A DNA stretch of 64,000 nt. It comes from Salinimicrobium sediminilitoris (GTDB lineage Bacteria; Bacteroidota; Bacteroidia; Flavobacteriales; Flavobacteriaceae). Position numbers and translations under genes: made by a program. Location of the stretch: positions 422,088 through 486,087 of the forward strand of contig NZ_JAIVCC010000005.1 of assembly GCF_020866905.1 (NCBI RefSeq). Reading direction: 5' to 3'. A model generated the notes under the pieces. The model was not told the DNA's origin and did not search any database. It saw only the letters and a list, made by a program, of their open reading frames with translations. Position 1 is the first letter of the stretch, and every line of letters begins with the position of its first letter. Below are positions 8,373 to 17,900 of the stretch, in pieces.

Positions 8373-9671
8373 ATGGTTTTAAGTAAGAAAAGAGCATTAC
8401 TTGCTACTTTAAGCGCGGTGTTCTTCGGGATCGTTCTCTGGTATTTTTCCTTCCCAACGACTGGAATTAAACATAATTTCCAGCCCCTGCTGGTCTATGG
8501 CAGCCAGGTAGTTTCTGTAGCGGGCTATACCCTTTTTTCCCTCTCATTTGTGTTTTCAGTAAGACATAAAGTATTGGACAGGCTTTTTGGAGGACTGGAT
8601 AAACTTTATCACTTACACCACAGTACAGGAAAACTTGCATTTTTCGTTTTGTTGATTCATCCTTTACTTCTTGCGCTAAGATGGATTCCTGAAAACAATG
8701 AAAAAGCATTGACATACTTTCTTCCTTTGCACCAGAAACCGGAAATAGACCTGGGCAGTTGGTCTTTATTAGGACTAACCCTTTTAATCCTGTTAACTAT
8801 TGTGATCAAATTGCCATACGATAGATGGAAGGTCACCCATAAATTCATGGGTCTTTTTTATGTGCTGGGAATTATGCATGTATTTTACATCGATTCTTTT
8901 TTTGAACAAAACACGCTTCTGGCTGTTTACCTGTTGCTGCTCTCTGTTTTAGGAGTACTTGCTTTCCTCTATATGTCGATTTTCTACGGAATACTCTCTA
9001 AAAAACATCATTTTGAAGTAAAAGAAATTACCCGTCACAGCTCCCGGATTATGGAAATTTCTCTTGTTCCTCAGGATACGCCATTGGAATTTATTCCAGG
9101 ACAATTCTGCTTTTTCCGGTTTAAACAAAAAGGTATTAGCAGGGAAAGCCATCCCTATACCATTTGTAGCACATCATCAAATTCTTCTATAGAAATACTT
9201 GTGAAGGATCTCGGTGACTATACAACTAAACTCCATAGCCTCCTTAAGACAGGGACCCCTGCCATCTTGGATGGACCTTACGGATGTTTTAATTTTAGGC
9301 AGGGAAGTGAAAAGCAAATTTGGATTGCCGGTGGGGTGGGAATAGCCCCATTTATTAGCTGGGCTGCAGTCTTGAATTCAGCTGAAAATACAGGGCTGGA
9401 AATTGATCTTTATTATTGCTTTAAGAATAAAAATGATGGTCTCTTTCATGTGGAATTCCAAAAGCTGGAAAAAAAGCATAAGAACTTTCGGATACACAGA
9501 ATATGCTCAGAAGAGTCAGGTCATTTAAAAGCATCAGACATCCAACAACCCGAAAAAAAGTCCATTTTTATCTGTGGTCCTAAAAATCTGCGTCAAACTT
9601 TAGTGAAGGATTTCCGGACCCTTGGAACTCCCGCAAAGAATATCCATTTCGAGGATTTCGATTTCTCATAA
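8373..9671 (+). CDS. Ferric-reductase-like transmembrane flavocytochrome
   Basis: The 432-residue protein has about six N-terminal helices. Two His pairs (about His83/His96 and His154/His167) have the same 13-residue spacing, as expected for a two-heme ferric-reductase-like core. A ferredoxin-reductase-type module follows: FAD site 'SHPYTICS' near 265 and NAD(P) site 'IAGGVGIAPF' near 315, ending in a Cys-Gly-Pro motif ('FICGPKNLR') near 395. Family members move electrons from NAD(P)H through FAD and heme across the membrane. The acceptor here (Fe3+, oxygen or a periplasmic protein) cannot be told from the sequence. It appears to be a lone gene. Confidence 0.85.
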   Translation: MVLSKKRALLATLSAVFFGIVLWYFSFPTTGIKHNFQPLLVYGSQVVSVAGYTLFSLSFVFSVRHKVLDRLFGGLDKLYHLHHSTGKLAFFVLLIHPLLLALRWIPENNEKALTYFLPLHQKPEIDLGSWSLLGLTLLILLTIVIKLPYDRWKVTHKFMGLFYVLGIMHVFYIDSFFEQNTLLAVYLLLLSVLGVLAFLYMSIFYGILSKKHHFEVKEITRHSSRIMEISLVPQDTPLEFIPGQFCFFRFKQKGISRESHPYTICSTSSNSSIEILVKDLGDYTTKLHSLLKTGTPAILDGPYGCFNFRQGSEKQIWIAGGVGIAPFISWAAVLNSAENTGLEIDLYYCFKNKNDGLFHVEFQKLEKKHKNFRIHRICSEESGHLKASDIQQPEKKSIFICGPKNLRQTLVKDFRTLGTPAKNIHFEDFDFS

Positions 9672-9852
9672 TAACCTATATGGAGCCTTAAAGACTGAAG
9701 TTAGGCTGAATTTGGAGAGAAATGTTCTCTTTTACCATCATTTTTAAAACCTCAGCCTTGTTAAGATAGCTTCTCCGGAATTTGTCTGTTATCCTTAAAT
9801 AGTAGTAAATTACTGAGGTTTTAGTTTTCCAATATCTTAAAAACGCATTTAT

Positions 9853-10950
9853 ATGAGCTTCGGCAAGATCATAATCTTTTTCTTTTTTATTTCAGCAATC
9901 CTTTTCAGTAGTTCCGTCCGGGCACAGGAGGATTCTCTTTTTTTTGAAGAAGGAAAGGAACTCATAGTGGGACTAAATCCCGAACCTCCTTTTGTTATTC
10001 AGGGTGAAAATGGCACCTGGGATGGTATCAGTATAAGGCTGTGGCGGGCGGTGGCCGATAGTCTGAATATGACTTATCAATTTGCTGAAGTAAATAAGGA
10101 AGGAGTGGCGGTAGAACTACTTAATGGAGATGTTGATGTCCTGCTGCTGGGAGATGTAACTTCAAAATCTGAAGCCGATGTTGACTTCAGCCATATTTAT
10201 TACACCTCAGAGCTTGGCCTGGCTACTTCCAGTTCGATCTCTCTCTCCCGTCTTTCCAAAGCCTTTTTTAATGAACGTTTTTGGAAAATCGCTATTGCAT
10301 TATCATTTCTATTGCTCATTGTAGGTTCTATTATTTATTTAGTGGAGCGGGGTTCTAATGAAGATCACTTTGGAGGGGATCGCTCTGTGGCTAAGGGAAT
10401 TGGATCTGGATTTTGGTGGGCAGGAGTGACCATGACAACTATCGGGTACGGAGACAAAGCTCCGGTTACTTTCCTGGGACGTGCACTTGCATTGATCTGG
10501 ATGTTGATAGCCATGGCTGTTACTGCCGTTCTTACGGCTTCCCTTGTATCGGTCGTTATGGGTAGTTCGGGAGGCAAAAAAATTGAGGCCCCCGGAGATC
10601 TTCGGAATATAAAAATAGCTGCGATAGAAGGTTCTGCTGCTTCGCAGTATCTGGATTCGGAAAGAATTGCTTATAAAGCTTTTTCCAATCTTTCAGAAGC
10701 TCTGGAGGCTGTAAATAAAAATGATCTCAAGGGAGTGTTTCACACGGTACCGGCATTGAGGTACCATATAAACAATGACCCCGATCTTTCTTTGCGGGTG
10801 CAGCCACTAAAGCTCGACCCTCACTATTATGCTTTTGCTGTAGCTCCAAAAAGCCGTTTACGGGAGGAAATTAATCTGGGGCTTCTTACCATCCTCAACA
10901 CTGCCTTATGGCGGCAGGAGCTGGATCGCTTCATTCCCGAAAAGAAGTAA
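9853..10950 (+). CDS. Prokaryotic ionotropic glutamate-receptor-type potassium channel
   Basis: This 365-residue protein has the complete S1-TM1-P-TM2-S2 architecture of GluR0-type receptors. The signal peptide ends near residue 24 (SSSVRAQ). S1 (about 30-135) is the first lobe of a periplasmic amino-acid-binding protein ('VGLNPEPPFVI', 'WDGISIRLWRAVADSL'). TM1 is about 141-164. A pore loop holds the K+-channel selectivity filter TTIGYGD (195-201). TM2 is about 206-236. S2 (about 245-365) is the second lobe ('IAAIEGSAASQYL'). The filter is canonical, so K+ selectivity is expected. The ligand is predicted to be an amino acid or similar small molecule. A 16-bp palindrome follows the stop codon. 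Confidence 0.9.
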   Translation: MSFGKIIIFFFFISAILFSSSVRAQEDSLFFEEGKELIVGLNPEPPFVIQGENGTWDGISIRLWRAVADSLNMTYQFAEVNKEGVAVELLNGDVDVLLLGDVTSKSEADVDFSHIYYTSELGLATSSSISLSRLSKAFFNERFWKIAIALSFLLLIVGSIIYLVERGSNEDHFGGDRSVAKGIGSGFWWAGVTMTTIGYGDKAPVTFLGRALALIWMLIAMAVTAVLTASLVSVVMGSSGGKKIEAPGDLRNIKIAAIEGSAASQYLDSERIAYKAFSNLSEALEAVNKNDLKGVFHTVPALRYHINNDPDLSLRVQPLKLDPHYYAFAVAPKSRLREEINLGLLTILNTALWRQELDRFIPEKK

Positions 10951-10963
10951 ATTTAAACCTAAA

Positions 10964-10979
10964 GAAACCTTAAGGTTTC
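10964..10979. repeat. 16-bp perfect palindrome after the channel gene
   Basis: GAAACCTTAAGGTTTC begins 14 nt after the stop codon. No T run follows, so it is a weak terminator candidate or a protein-binding site. Confidence 0.5.
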
Positions 10980-11057
10980 GTGAAATAACTTGCGGTTAAC
11001 AGTCTAGGAGGGTATAATTGAGTAATTTGAGATCATAACCTTAAAAATAATACAGTT

Positions 11058-11627
11058 ATGAGACGAATTTCTTACAATTTATATAGCGGACTTATAGTTC
11101 TGATGTTACTCCTGGCTTCGGGAAATGTAAATGCTCAGGATCAGGAGATGCTCATGGACATGGAAAAGCGAGAAGTAATTAAAACTGATGCAATGGACTC
11201 CAAAATGGCCTTTATGAGAGCAAACCCCGAGTTAGAAGGAATGCTTTCTGATGCCGCAGGATATGCTATTTTTCCTAATGTAGGAAAAGGTGCCTGGATC
11301 CTGGGAGGAGCTGCCGGGAACGGTATTGTTTATGAAAATGGACAAGTTGCCGGTTATGCCGAACTAAGACAAATAGACATTGGCTTCCAGTTTGGAGGTA
11401 AAGCCTTTAGAGAACTTATAGTATTTGAAACTCAGGAAGCTCTTGATAAATTCAAAGAAGGAAATTTTGAATTTGGAGGAAGCGCTTCTGCAGTAATTTG
11501 GGATGAAGGTAAAGGAAAAGCCATTACCTTTGAAAATGGAGCCGGAGTTGCAATTATGCCAAAAGCCGGAGCCATGGCAGGTATTTCTGTAGGTGGTCAG
11601 GAATTTGATTACCGTGCAGTAGAATAA
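11058..11627 (+). CDS. SYLF-domain (YSC84-like) secreted protein
   Basis: The 189-residue protein has a signal peptide ending near residue 27 (SGNVNAQ). The rest matches the SYLF lipid-binding domain: 'LSDAAGYAIFPNVGKGAWILGGAAGNGIVY', 'FQFGGKAFRELIVF' and a C-terminal Gly-rich segment 'AIMPKAGAMAGISVGGQEF'. Eukaryotic SYLF domains bind phosphoinositides; in bacteria the role is unknown, and a periplasmic envelope role is inferred. It is monocistronic, closed by a strong terminator. Confidence 0.88.
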   Translation: MRRISYNLYSGLIVLMLLLASGNVNAQDQEMLMDMEKREVIKTDAMDSKMAFMRANPELEGMLSDAAGYAIFPNVGKGAWILGGAAGNGIVYENGQVAGYAELRQIDIGFQFGGKAFRELIVFETQEALDKFKEGNFEFGGSASAVIWDEGKGKAITFENGAGVAIMPKAGAMAGISVGGQEFDYRAVE

Positions 11628-11649
11628 TAATAGTCCATAAAATTAACGA

Positions 11650-11678
11650 AACCGGATCTTTTAGGTCCGGTTTTTTTT
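11650..11678 (+). terminator. Intrinsic terminator after the SYLF gene
   Basis: AACCGGA pairs with TCCGGTT around a short loop and is followed by eight T residues. Confidence 0.9.
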
Positions 11679-11778
11679 GTGCCTAATTCGGGGTAGAAAA
11701 AGTTAGGTTGTGTAACAAAAGTTGCATAAAAAAAGAGTTGGTGGTCTTAAATTTACATTATTATTTAAACCCTTAGTC

Positions 11779-13008
11779 ATGAAGAATTTAGTAATCCTTG
11801 GAGCTGGTACCGCAGGTACTATGATGGCAAATCATCTACGTCCAAAATTAAAGAGCTCAGATTGGAATATCACCATTATAGATCAATATAAAACTCACTA
11901 TTATCAACCCGGATTTTTATTTCTTCCTTTTGATATTTACACCGAAGAGCAAGTAAAAAAACCTGGAAAAAAATTCGTTCCCAAGGGAGTGAATTATGTT
12001 CAGAAAAGAATAGAACAAATCTTTCCGGGAGAGAATAAGGTGCAGCTTGAGGATGAAAGCCTTCAGTATGACCTTTTAATAATAGCCACTGGTTCAAAAA
12101 TTGCTCCTGAAGAGGTTGAGGGCATGAAAGGGGAAAACTGGCATAAGAATGTTTTCGACTTCTACACCTATGAAGGAGCACTTGCACTTCGGAATAAACT
12201 AAGAGACTGGAAGGGTGGACATATGGTGGTCCATCTTACCGAGATGCCTATCAAGTGTCCTGTAGCTCCACTGGAATTCGCTTTTCTTGCAGATTCATAT
12301 TTCCACAAAAAGGGTATGCGGGATAAAGTGAAACTCACCTACGTAACACCACTTTCTGGAGCGTTTACCAAAGAGAAAAGCTCCAGTGCCTTAGGATATT
12401 TGCTGAAAGAGAAAAATATCAACCTGGAGATCGATTTCGCCATAGAAAGTGTAGACAATGATAACAATAAGATCATTGACTACGGGGGGCGGGAGGTACC
12501 ATATGACCTTTTGGTAACTATCCCAACAAATATGGGGGATGATGTAATTGAACGCTCCGGTATGGGAGATGATCTCAACTTTGTACCAACAGATCATCAT
12601 ACGCTTCAGTCCAAAGAATACGAAAATGTGTTTGTAATAGGAGATGCTACTAATGTACCTGCCTCAAAAGCCGGCTCTGTAGCTCATTTTGAAGCAGAAA
12701 CCCTTACAGATAACATTTTGCTGTACATCGAGGGAAAACCTCTAAAAGCAGAATTTGACGGGCACGCCAACTGCTTCATTGAAACCGGAAAAAATAAAGC
12801 TCTGCTTATTGATTTCAACTATAAGCAGGAGCCTGTGGAGGGGACCTTTCCCATTCCCGGTTTGGGTCCGTTAAAATTGCTGAAGGAAAGCGTTTTTAAT
12901 CACTGGGGAAAACTGGCCTTTAGGTGGATCTACTGGAATATGTTGTTAAAGGGAATTCCAATTCCCCTGGTAAGTCGAAATATGAGCACCAAAGGCAAAA
13001 AACTATAG
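11779..13008 (+). CDS. Sulfide:quinone oxidoreductase-like flavoprotein
   Basis: I chose the ATG at 11779 because the Rossmann strand (VILGAGTAGTMM) begins at once; the in-frame ATG at 11722 adds an unlikely leader. The 409-residue protein follows the SQR/FCSD fold. FAD-binding segments include 'LLIIATGSKIAPEEVEG' and 'ENVFVIGDATNVPASKAG'. Cys160 in 'IKCPVAPLEF' and Cys332 in 'HANCFIETG' fall at the positions of the redox-active cysteine pair of SQRs. The C-terminus has a hydrophobic/amphipathic segment expected for membrane attachment. Predicted role: sulfide oxidation with electron delivery to the quinone pool. It is followed, 25 nt later, by TusE- and DsrE-like genes. Confidence 0.87.
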   Translation: MKNLVILGAGTAGTMMANHLRPKLKSSDWNITIIDQYKTHYYQPGFLFLPFDIYTEEQVKKPGKKFVPKGVNYVQKRIEQIFPGENKVQLEDESLQYDLLIIATGSKIAPEEVEGMKGENWHKNVFDFYTYEGALALRNKLRDWKGGHMVVHLTEMPIKCPVAPLEFAFLADSYFHKKGMRDKVKLTYVTPLSGAFTKEKSSSALGYLLKEKNINLEIDFAIESVDNDNNKIIDYGGREVPYDLLVTIPTNMGDDVIERSGMGDDLNFVPTDHHTLQSKEYENVFVIGDATNVPASKAGSVAHFEAETLTDNILLYIEGKPLKAEFDGHANCFIETGKNKALLIDFNYKQEPVEGTFPIPGLGPLKLLKESVFNHWGKLAFRWIYWNMLLKGIPIPLVSRNMSTKGKKL

Positions 13009-13033
13009 AATTTATAATTTAAAATTTAATATC

Positions 13034-13342
13034 ATGGAAACTTTAATTGCAGGATCAAACGTAAAAGTTAACGAAGAAGGTTATTTACTAGATTTTTCTC
13101 AATGGAACCGGGGGGTGGGAGAAGAAATCGCCACAAAAGAAGGAATCACAATGACCCCCCGGCACTGGGAAGTGATCGAATGGATCCAGGAACAGGTAAA
13201 GGCAGATAAAGCTCTGTCTATTAGGGGCATTAAAAAAAGTGGTGTACTCGATATAAAAGAATTCTACGCTCTATTCCCCGGTGGACCTTTAAAGATCTCA
13301 ACAAAGATCGCAGGGGTGCCTAAACCCAAAAGCTGTATCTAA
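13034..13342 (+). CDS. TusE/DsrC-family sulfur-carrier protein
   Basis: This 102-residue protein has the DsrC/TusE fold signature: 'NEEGYLLDFSQWNRGVGEEIATKEGI', 'MTPRHWEVIEWIQEQ' and a flexible C-terminal arm ending 'GVPKPKSCI'. The penultimate Cys101 (CysA) is kept. The position 11 residues earlier, where true DsrC has CysB, is Thr90. That matches TusE-like or single-Cys DsrC proteins rather than the two-Cys DsrC that carries a trisulfide. It probably receives persulfide sulfur in a relay. It lies between the SQR-like and DsrE-like genes (25 and 15 nt), so the three are almost certainly one operon. Confidence 0.88.
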   Translation: METLIAGSNVKVNEEGYLLDFSQWNRGVGEEIATKEGITMTPRHWEVIEWIQEQVKADKALSIRGIKKSGVLDIKEFYALFPGGPLKISTKIAGVPKPKSCI

Positions 13343-13357
13343 TTTAAACCTACTAAA

Positions 13358-13834
13358 ATGAGCAAGACAAAAGTGAAAAAGATGCTCTTCATCTTATCAA
13401 AGGCTACCATTGAAAATGTATATGCAGCCTTTATAATGGCCAATGGCGCCAGGATGGAAGGCATAGAATCTGAAATTTTCTTTACCTTCTTTGGTCTGGA
13501 AGCCGTACAGAAGAAAAAGTTGAATAAACTACGGGTAGCAACCGTGGGTAATCCAGCCATGCACATGCCCACGATGGTAGGTGGACTTCCAGGGATGGAA
13601 GCAATCGCTACTAAAATGATGAAAAAAGAAATGGATAAGCTGGATATGCCGCCGGTAGATGAATTTCTTGAGATACTTTCGGCTTCAGGAGTAAAACTCT
13701 GGGCCTGTAAGCTGGCTTATGATATGTTTCATCTAAAAGAAGATGACCTAATCGATGAGCTCGACGGAATTCTGACCATAGGCGATTTTTATAATCGTGC
13801 AGATCAGGATGGAGTACAAATGTTATTCATCTAA
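13358..13834 (+). CDS. DsrE/DsrF-like (DsrE2) sulfurtransferase family protein
   Basis: The 158-residue protein matches the DsrE2 group: 'MLFILSKATIENVYAAFIMANGARMEGIESEIFFTFFG', followed by 'ASGVKLWACKLAYDMFHLKEDDLID' with the conserved acceptor Cys117. Family members hold sulfur as a Cys persulfide and pass it to TusA or DsrC partners. The hydrophobic N-terminal half may associate with the membrane, as in other DsrE2 proteins. It is the third gene of the SQR-TusE-DsrE unit, closed by a strong terminator. Confidence 0.85.
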   Translation: MSKTKVKKMLFILSKATIENVYAAFIMANGARMEGIESEIFFTFFGLEAVQKKKLNKLRVATVGNPAMHMPTMVGGLPGMEAIATKMMKKEMDKLDMPPVDEFLEILSASGVKLWACKLAYDMFHLKEDDLIDELDGILTIGDFYNRADQDGVQMLFI

Positions 13835-13951
13835 AGGATCCTAAAACATAGAAAGCAGTAGAAGATCATGCCATTTTTACATGTCTAACCTCACCCTGGT
13901 ATAAGGAGAATAATTTTCCAGTTACTGTTTTCATGATCGACAGGGTGGTTG

Positions 13952-13981
13952 AAGCCGGCTGAGAAATCAGCCGGCTTTTTT
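13952..13981 (+). terminator. Intrinsic terminator of the sulfur operon
   Basis: The 11-bp arms AAGCCGGCTGA and TCAGCCGGCTT enclose a GAAA tetraloop and are followed by Ts. Confidence 0.95.
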
Positions 13982-13990
13982 AGATCCTGC

Positions 13991-14009
13991 TCAAAAATGC
14001 CATTTTTGA
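13991..14009. repeat. AAAATGNCATTTT palindrome, 19-bp extended copy
   Basis: TCAAAAATGCCATTTTTGA is a perfect palindrome around a central base. It lies between the convergent sulfur operon and SDR gene, just beyond the terminator at 13952-13981. Confidence 0.85.
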
Positions 14010-14096
14010 CTGCTTCTGTTCGTGTTTTATTTTGACCCTTTGCAATCATAAAATACTGTTTTGGACTTGCTGGCCACTAATCATTGTCTACTGGAA

Positions 14097-14873
14097 TCAT
14101 GCTCCCTGGCCAACATTTTGCATCAATCCGCCGTCCATGACGTAAGTGGAGCCGGTGACATAATCTGAATCTGAGGAAGCAAGGAAAACTGCAAGCTTCC
14201 CTATCTCTTCGGGCTTTCCTGCTCTTTTCATAGGGATGTGTTGTACCTGTTCCTCTCTTGTCTTCTTATCCTCAATAGCTTCCTGATTCATGGGAGTAAG
14301 GATCATTCCGGGAGCGATATTATTAACATTGATACCTTCTTCGGCCAGTTCCAGTGCAAGCACCCGGGTGAAATTTCGCACCGCACCTTTGGAAGCACAA
14401 TATTCTGCAGTGCCGGGAGCAGGAATTTCCTCATGGACCGAACTCACGTTAATAATTTTTCCTTTGCTTTTTTGCTTTTTCAGCTCCTTGATAAACCTTC
14501 GGGTGCAAAAGAATGTACCGTAAAGATTGATTTTTATAGCCTTATCAAAATTCTCGGTTGGCATTTCGGCAACTTTAAAACCCTGCCCGTCAATGGCAGC
14601 ATTATTCATTAGGATATGGATCTTCCCAAATTCTGCCAGTGCTTTGTCGAACATGCTTTCAACTTCTTTTTCTTCGGAAATATCCACTTTTAAAACAATT
14701 CCTTTTCTTCCCTGCGCTTCGATTTGCTGAAGGGTTTCTTTGGCTCCTTCTTCATCTGTGTGATAAGTGACCACCACGTTTGCTCCTTCTTTTGCGAAGG
14801 CTATTGCTGAAGCCTGCCCAATTCCCGAATCAGAGCCGGTGATTAATGCTACTTTTCCATCAAGTTTTCCCAT
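14097..14873 (-). CDS. Short-chain dehydrogenase/reductase (glucose-1-dehydrogenase-like)
   Basis: The 258-residue classical SDR has the cofactor motif TGSDSGIGQ (TGxxxGxG, residues 13-21), 'MNNAA' near 89, catalytic Ser in 'IINVSSVHEE', the Tyr/Lys pair in 'YCASKGA' near 157, and a C-terminal 'YVTGSTYVMDGG'. It is a cytoplasmic NAD(P)-dependent oxidoreductase. Sequence style resembles the glucose/ribitol dehydrogenase subgroup often linked to stress and desiccation, but the substrate cannot be assigned. It is a single gene. Confidence 0.88.
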   Translation of the reverse strand: MGKLDGKVALITGSDSGIGQASAIAFAKEGANVVVTYHTDEEGAKETLQQIEAQGRKGIVLKVDISEEKEVESMFDKALAEFGKIHILMNNAAIDGQGFKVAEMPTENFDKAIKINLYGTFFCTRRFIKELKKQKSKGKIINVSSVHEEIPAPGTAEYCASKGAVRNFTRVLALELAEEGINVNNIAPGMILTPMNQEAIEDKKTREEQVQHIPMKRAGKPEEIGKLAVFLASSDSDYVTGSTYVMDGGLMQNVGQGA

Positions 14874-14976
14874 AACTGCTTTTTTTTTGCTGATTTACAA
14901 TACCTTATTAAGCTAGTAAGGAATTTCTAGAACCTGCGTTAAGGAAACTGTAATATCAAAACCGGGACAAGTAATT

Positions 14977-17900
14977 CTAATATTTAAAGTTGAGCATAAC
15001 GCTTATACGGTTTCCGTCACCACCGTGATAGAGTCCGATGTTTCCGGTTAGGGCCAAACCGGCACTAACCCAGAAAGAACCACCATAGTTGTTGTGCCAT
15101 TGTTCTGAATCTTCCCCGGGTGTCCAAACCCGGCCGTAATCGAATCCGGCAGTGACACCATACACAAAGGGAACAAAACTATTTTCCCAGATTCCGAGCG
15201 CTGTTCTCAAATCTGTACTGTGGTAAAATGCCTGTTTTCCATTGAAACGGTGATTTCGATAACCCCTAAGGCTGCGATTTCCTCCAATTGTGGCAGCGTG
15301 GTAGATTTCATAATCATCTCCAAAGATCACTTCTCCTCCAAGTTTTGAGGCAATGACTGCGTAACCGCTGGGAATAAGCGGGTAATTAAAAGAAACGGAA
15401 GGCTCCAGGTAAGCAAATTCATTTCCAGTACCGTCTATACTCTTTTTGTAACCTGTTGTAACCCGAACATTAGATCCCAGACTGGGATAGGCTGCGTTGT
15501 TTTTGCTGTAGAACCTGTAATTAGCTTCCGCTCCGGCATATAACTGCCTGTCAAAAATGTCATTTTCGGGAGATAATAATTGTCCCAGATAAATATCCTG
15601 CTCATATTTTACCTTGATGGATTCGATCATGGTTCTGAAATCAAAAACACTTCCGGCGTCATTTCGCCAAATTAATGATGGGGAAAAATGCCATTTTTCG
15701 ATCCTTATTCGGTTGAAGTCTTTGTCTACTTCATTGCTGTAGTATTGGCTTTCCGATCCACTTCCGAAGTAATTGAGCGTGTAGTTAGGACTGTTATAGC
15801 GTGCAGTAATGCCAAAGTTCCAGTTATTGAAGAGGTGGGCAAACTCTCCATCATACCGTAGAGAAAATCCATTGGTAGCAAAGTAGTAATTGGCCAGAAG
15901 TTCATGTTGTGTTTGGAAAGGGTTGTTCACCAGCCCATACTTCGTCCAAACCGCTTCTGCACCGAGAGTAAAACCTGCATCGGTTTCAAAGTTGACATAG
16001 GGCATCGCTTTGAACGTGCTGTATTTGAATTTTTTATAGTAGAAGTTGTTGATCTCGTATGAATCTACCAACAACTTTCGCGATCCCGGCTGTAAAATTT
16101 CACTTTCTGAACTTTTAAAGTCATAGAGCTTTACCTTTCTTTTATTCTGAAAGTCGTAAACATCCTTTCCCGGACCTCCCAAAGTTCTTATCCTTACCAG
16201 ATCATCGCCAGAACCGGTGACACTAAAAGTGTCCTCTCCTGCCATGCCGTAGATCCAGATGTCCTCTGTCTCTTCTGAATTATATGTTTTTCTGAAGATC
16301 TCTTCGCCTTCAGATATTTGGACGATTTCGGTATTTCCATCTTCCTTTCGTGTGATCTTGAAATTCTCATCTTCATCTGTACCTGTGATCACAGTAAATT
16401 CATGCATGTGCTCGTAGTATTCGCGGGCGATATCCATTAAATTCCCACGACGACCCTTCAGCTTTTGTTTGATCTCTTCTATACTCTGGTCCTGTGCTGC
16501 TGCCGGTAACTCGGCAAAAGCAGCTTCAATTTGTTCATCTGAAATCGTGTTTTGAATGAGTTCCACCTGCTCCTCCCATTGTTCCCAGTTACTTTTAAAC
16601 AGGATCTGAAGGTCTAAAGGATAACCTGACCAGTTGAACCATTCCACACTGTCAATATCTTCGTCAAAAGTCTGCATCTTTCGAAGGTTTGGCACCGCAA
16701 GCTTAATTAACCGAATGAGCGGGCCATCATATTTTGAGAAAGATTGATCCCGGTCCCTGGGAATAGGCACATAAAGCTTTTCCCCATTTTCTTCATACTC
16801 GGCCCAACGCCAGTTGTCCTGGTGACGGTCCCAGTCGCCAATCAACATATCAAACAACCTGGCTTTTATATATTCACTTTCAGCAACGCTGGCCTGAGGA
16901 TTTTCCCGAAGCTCTTCTAAAAGATCAAATGAACTCAGGATCTCCTGTGGCTTTTCGAATTGTGCAAATGACTTGTTCTCACTCCCCGCATGGGCCTGCA
17001 ATTCATAAAGCTCATCGCCATATTCATCATTATGAATATCCAGTGCAGGCTGGCGCGGCACATAATAGATATCGGGTTTTATGTGAGGCAGGTCAAGAGC
17101 TTCAGCAAAATTATCGAGTGCAAATTTTGCATATGGATGGGAGGTGGTGAAGTAGTCTTTAACCAACCTTTCCGGCAGCGTGTTGTTGATCCTGTCTCCT
17201 ACATAGGAGGTAGGAAGAAGATCGGCTTGTATGTATTGCGAAGGACTTTTTCTCAGGGCCCGTAGTGTATATTCGTTTTCATCTTCATTTATAAACCTAA
17301 TGGAACGGGATTGTTGCCCGCCTCCTTCTTTTAGAGGAGTGAGGCCGCCATGAATGGTATCAAGGAGCAATACAGGAACTTCGATCCTGGTGTTGTAAAC
17401 CTCCCGGTAGTGGTCCCCCCATAGAAAACGATAGACTCCGCTTTTGCTGGTCTCTTCGGAAGTATAAATAGAAGCTGAAAATGTATCTTCCAGTTCTTTC
17501 CATTGCTCCCCTTCCAGGTCTATTTTGGTATTTCTTTCCCGCGGAATTGTTGTGCTAAATAAAAGCTCTTCAGCTGATTCTTCAACTTTAAAGAACTTCA
17601 CTTCAGAATTGCCATTTTTGAAGATTGTTAATTTTGCGTAGCCGGGTTCTTGAGAGGCGAAATGACTATCTTCTTTAGCTTTGGCAGATTCTGTTTTTGC
17701 CGCAGTAGCGCTTATGATCTGGGGATTTCTGTCATTGGTGAGATATTGCAGGTTCCGATCATTTCCAGAGACAAAGATCACGTCGTCAAACTGGCTTGCA
17801 AGGGTTTCGAGTCTTTTCCGGAGTTCACGATACAAAGGATTGTCAAAATTTTGACGGGAAAAAGGAAAGACGTTATTTAAAAAGCCTGAAGTTGATGAAC

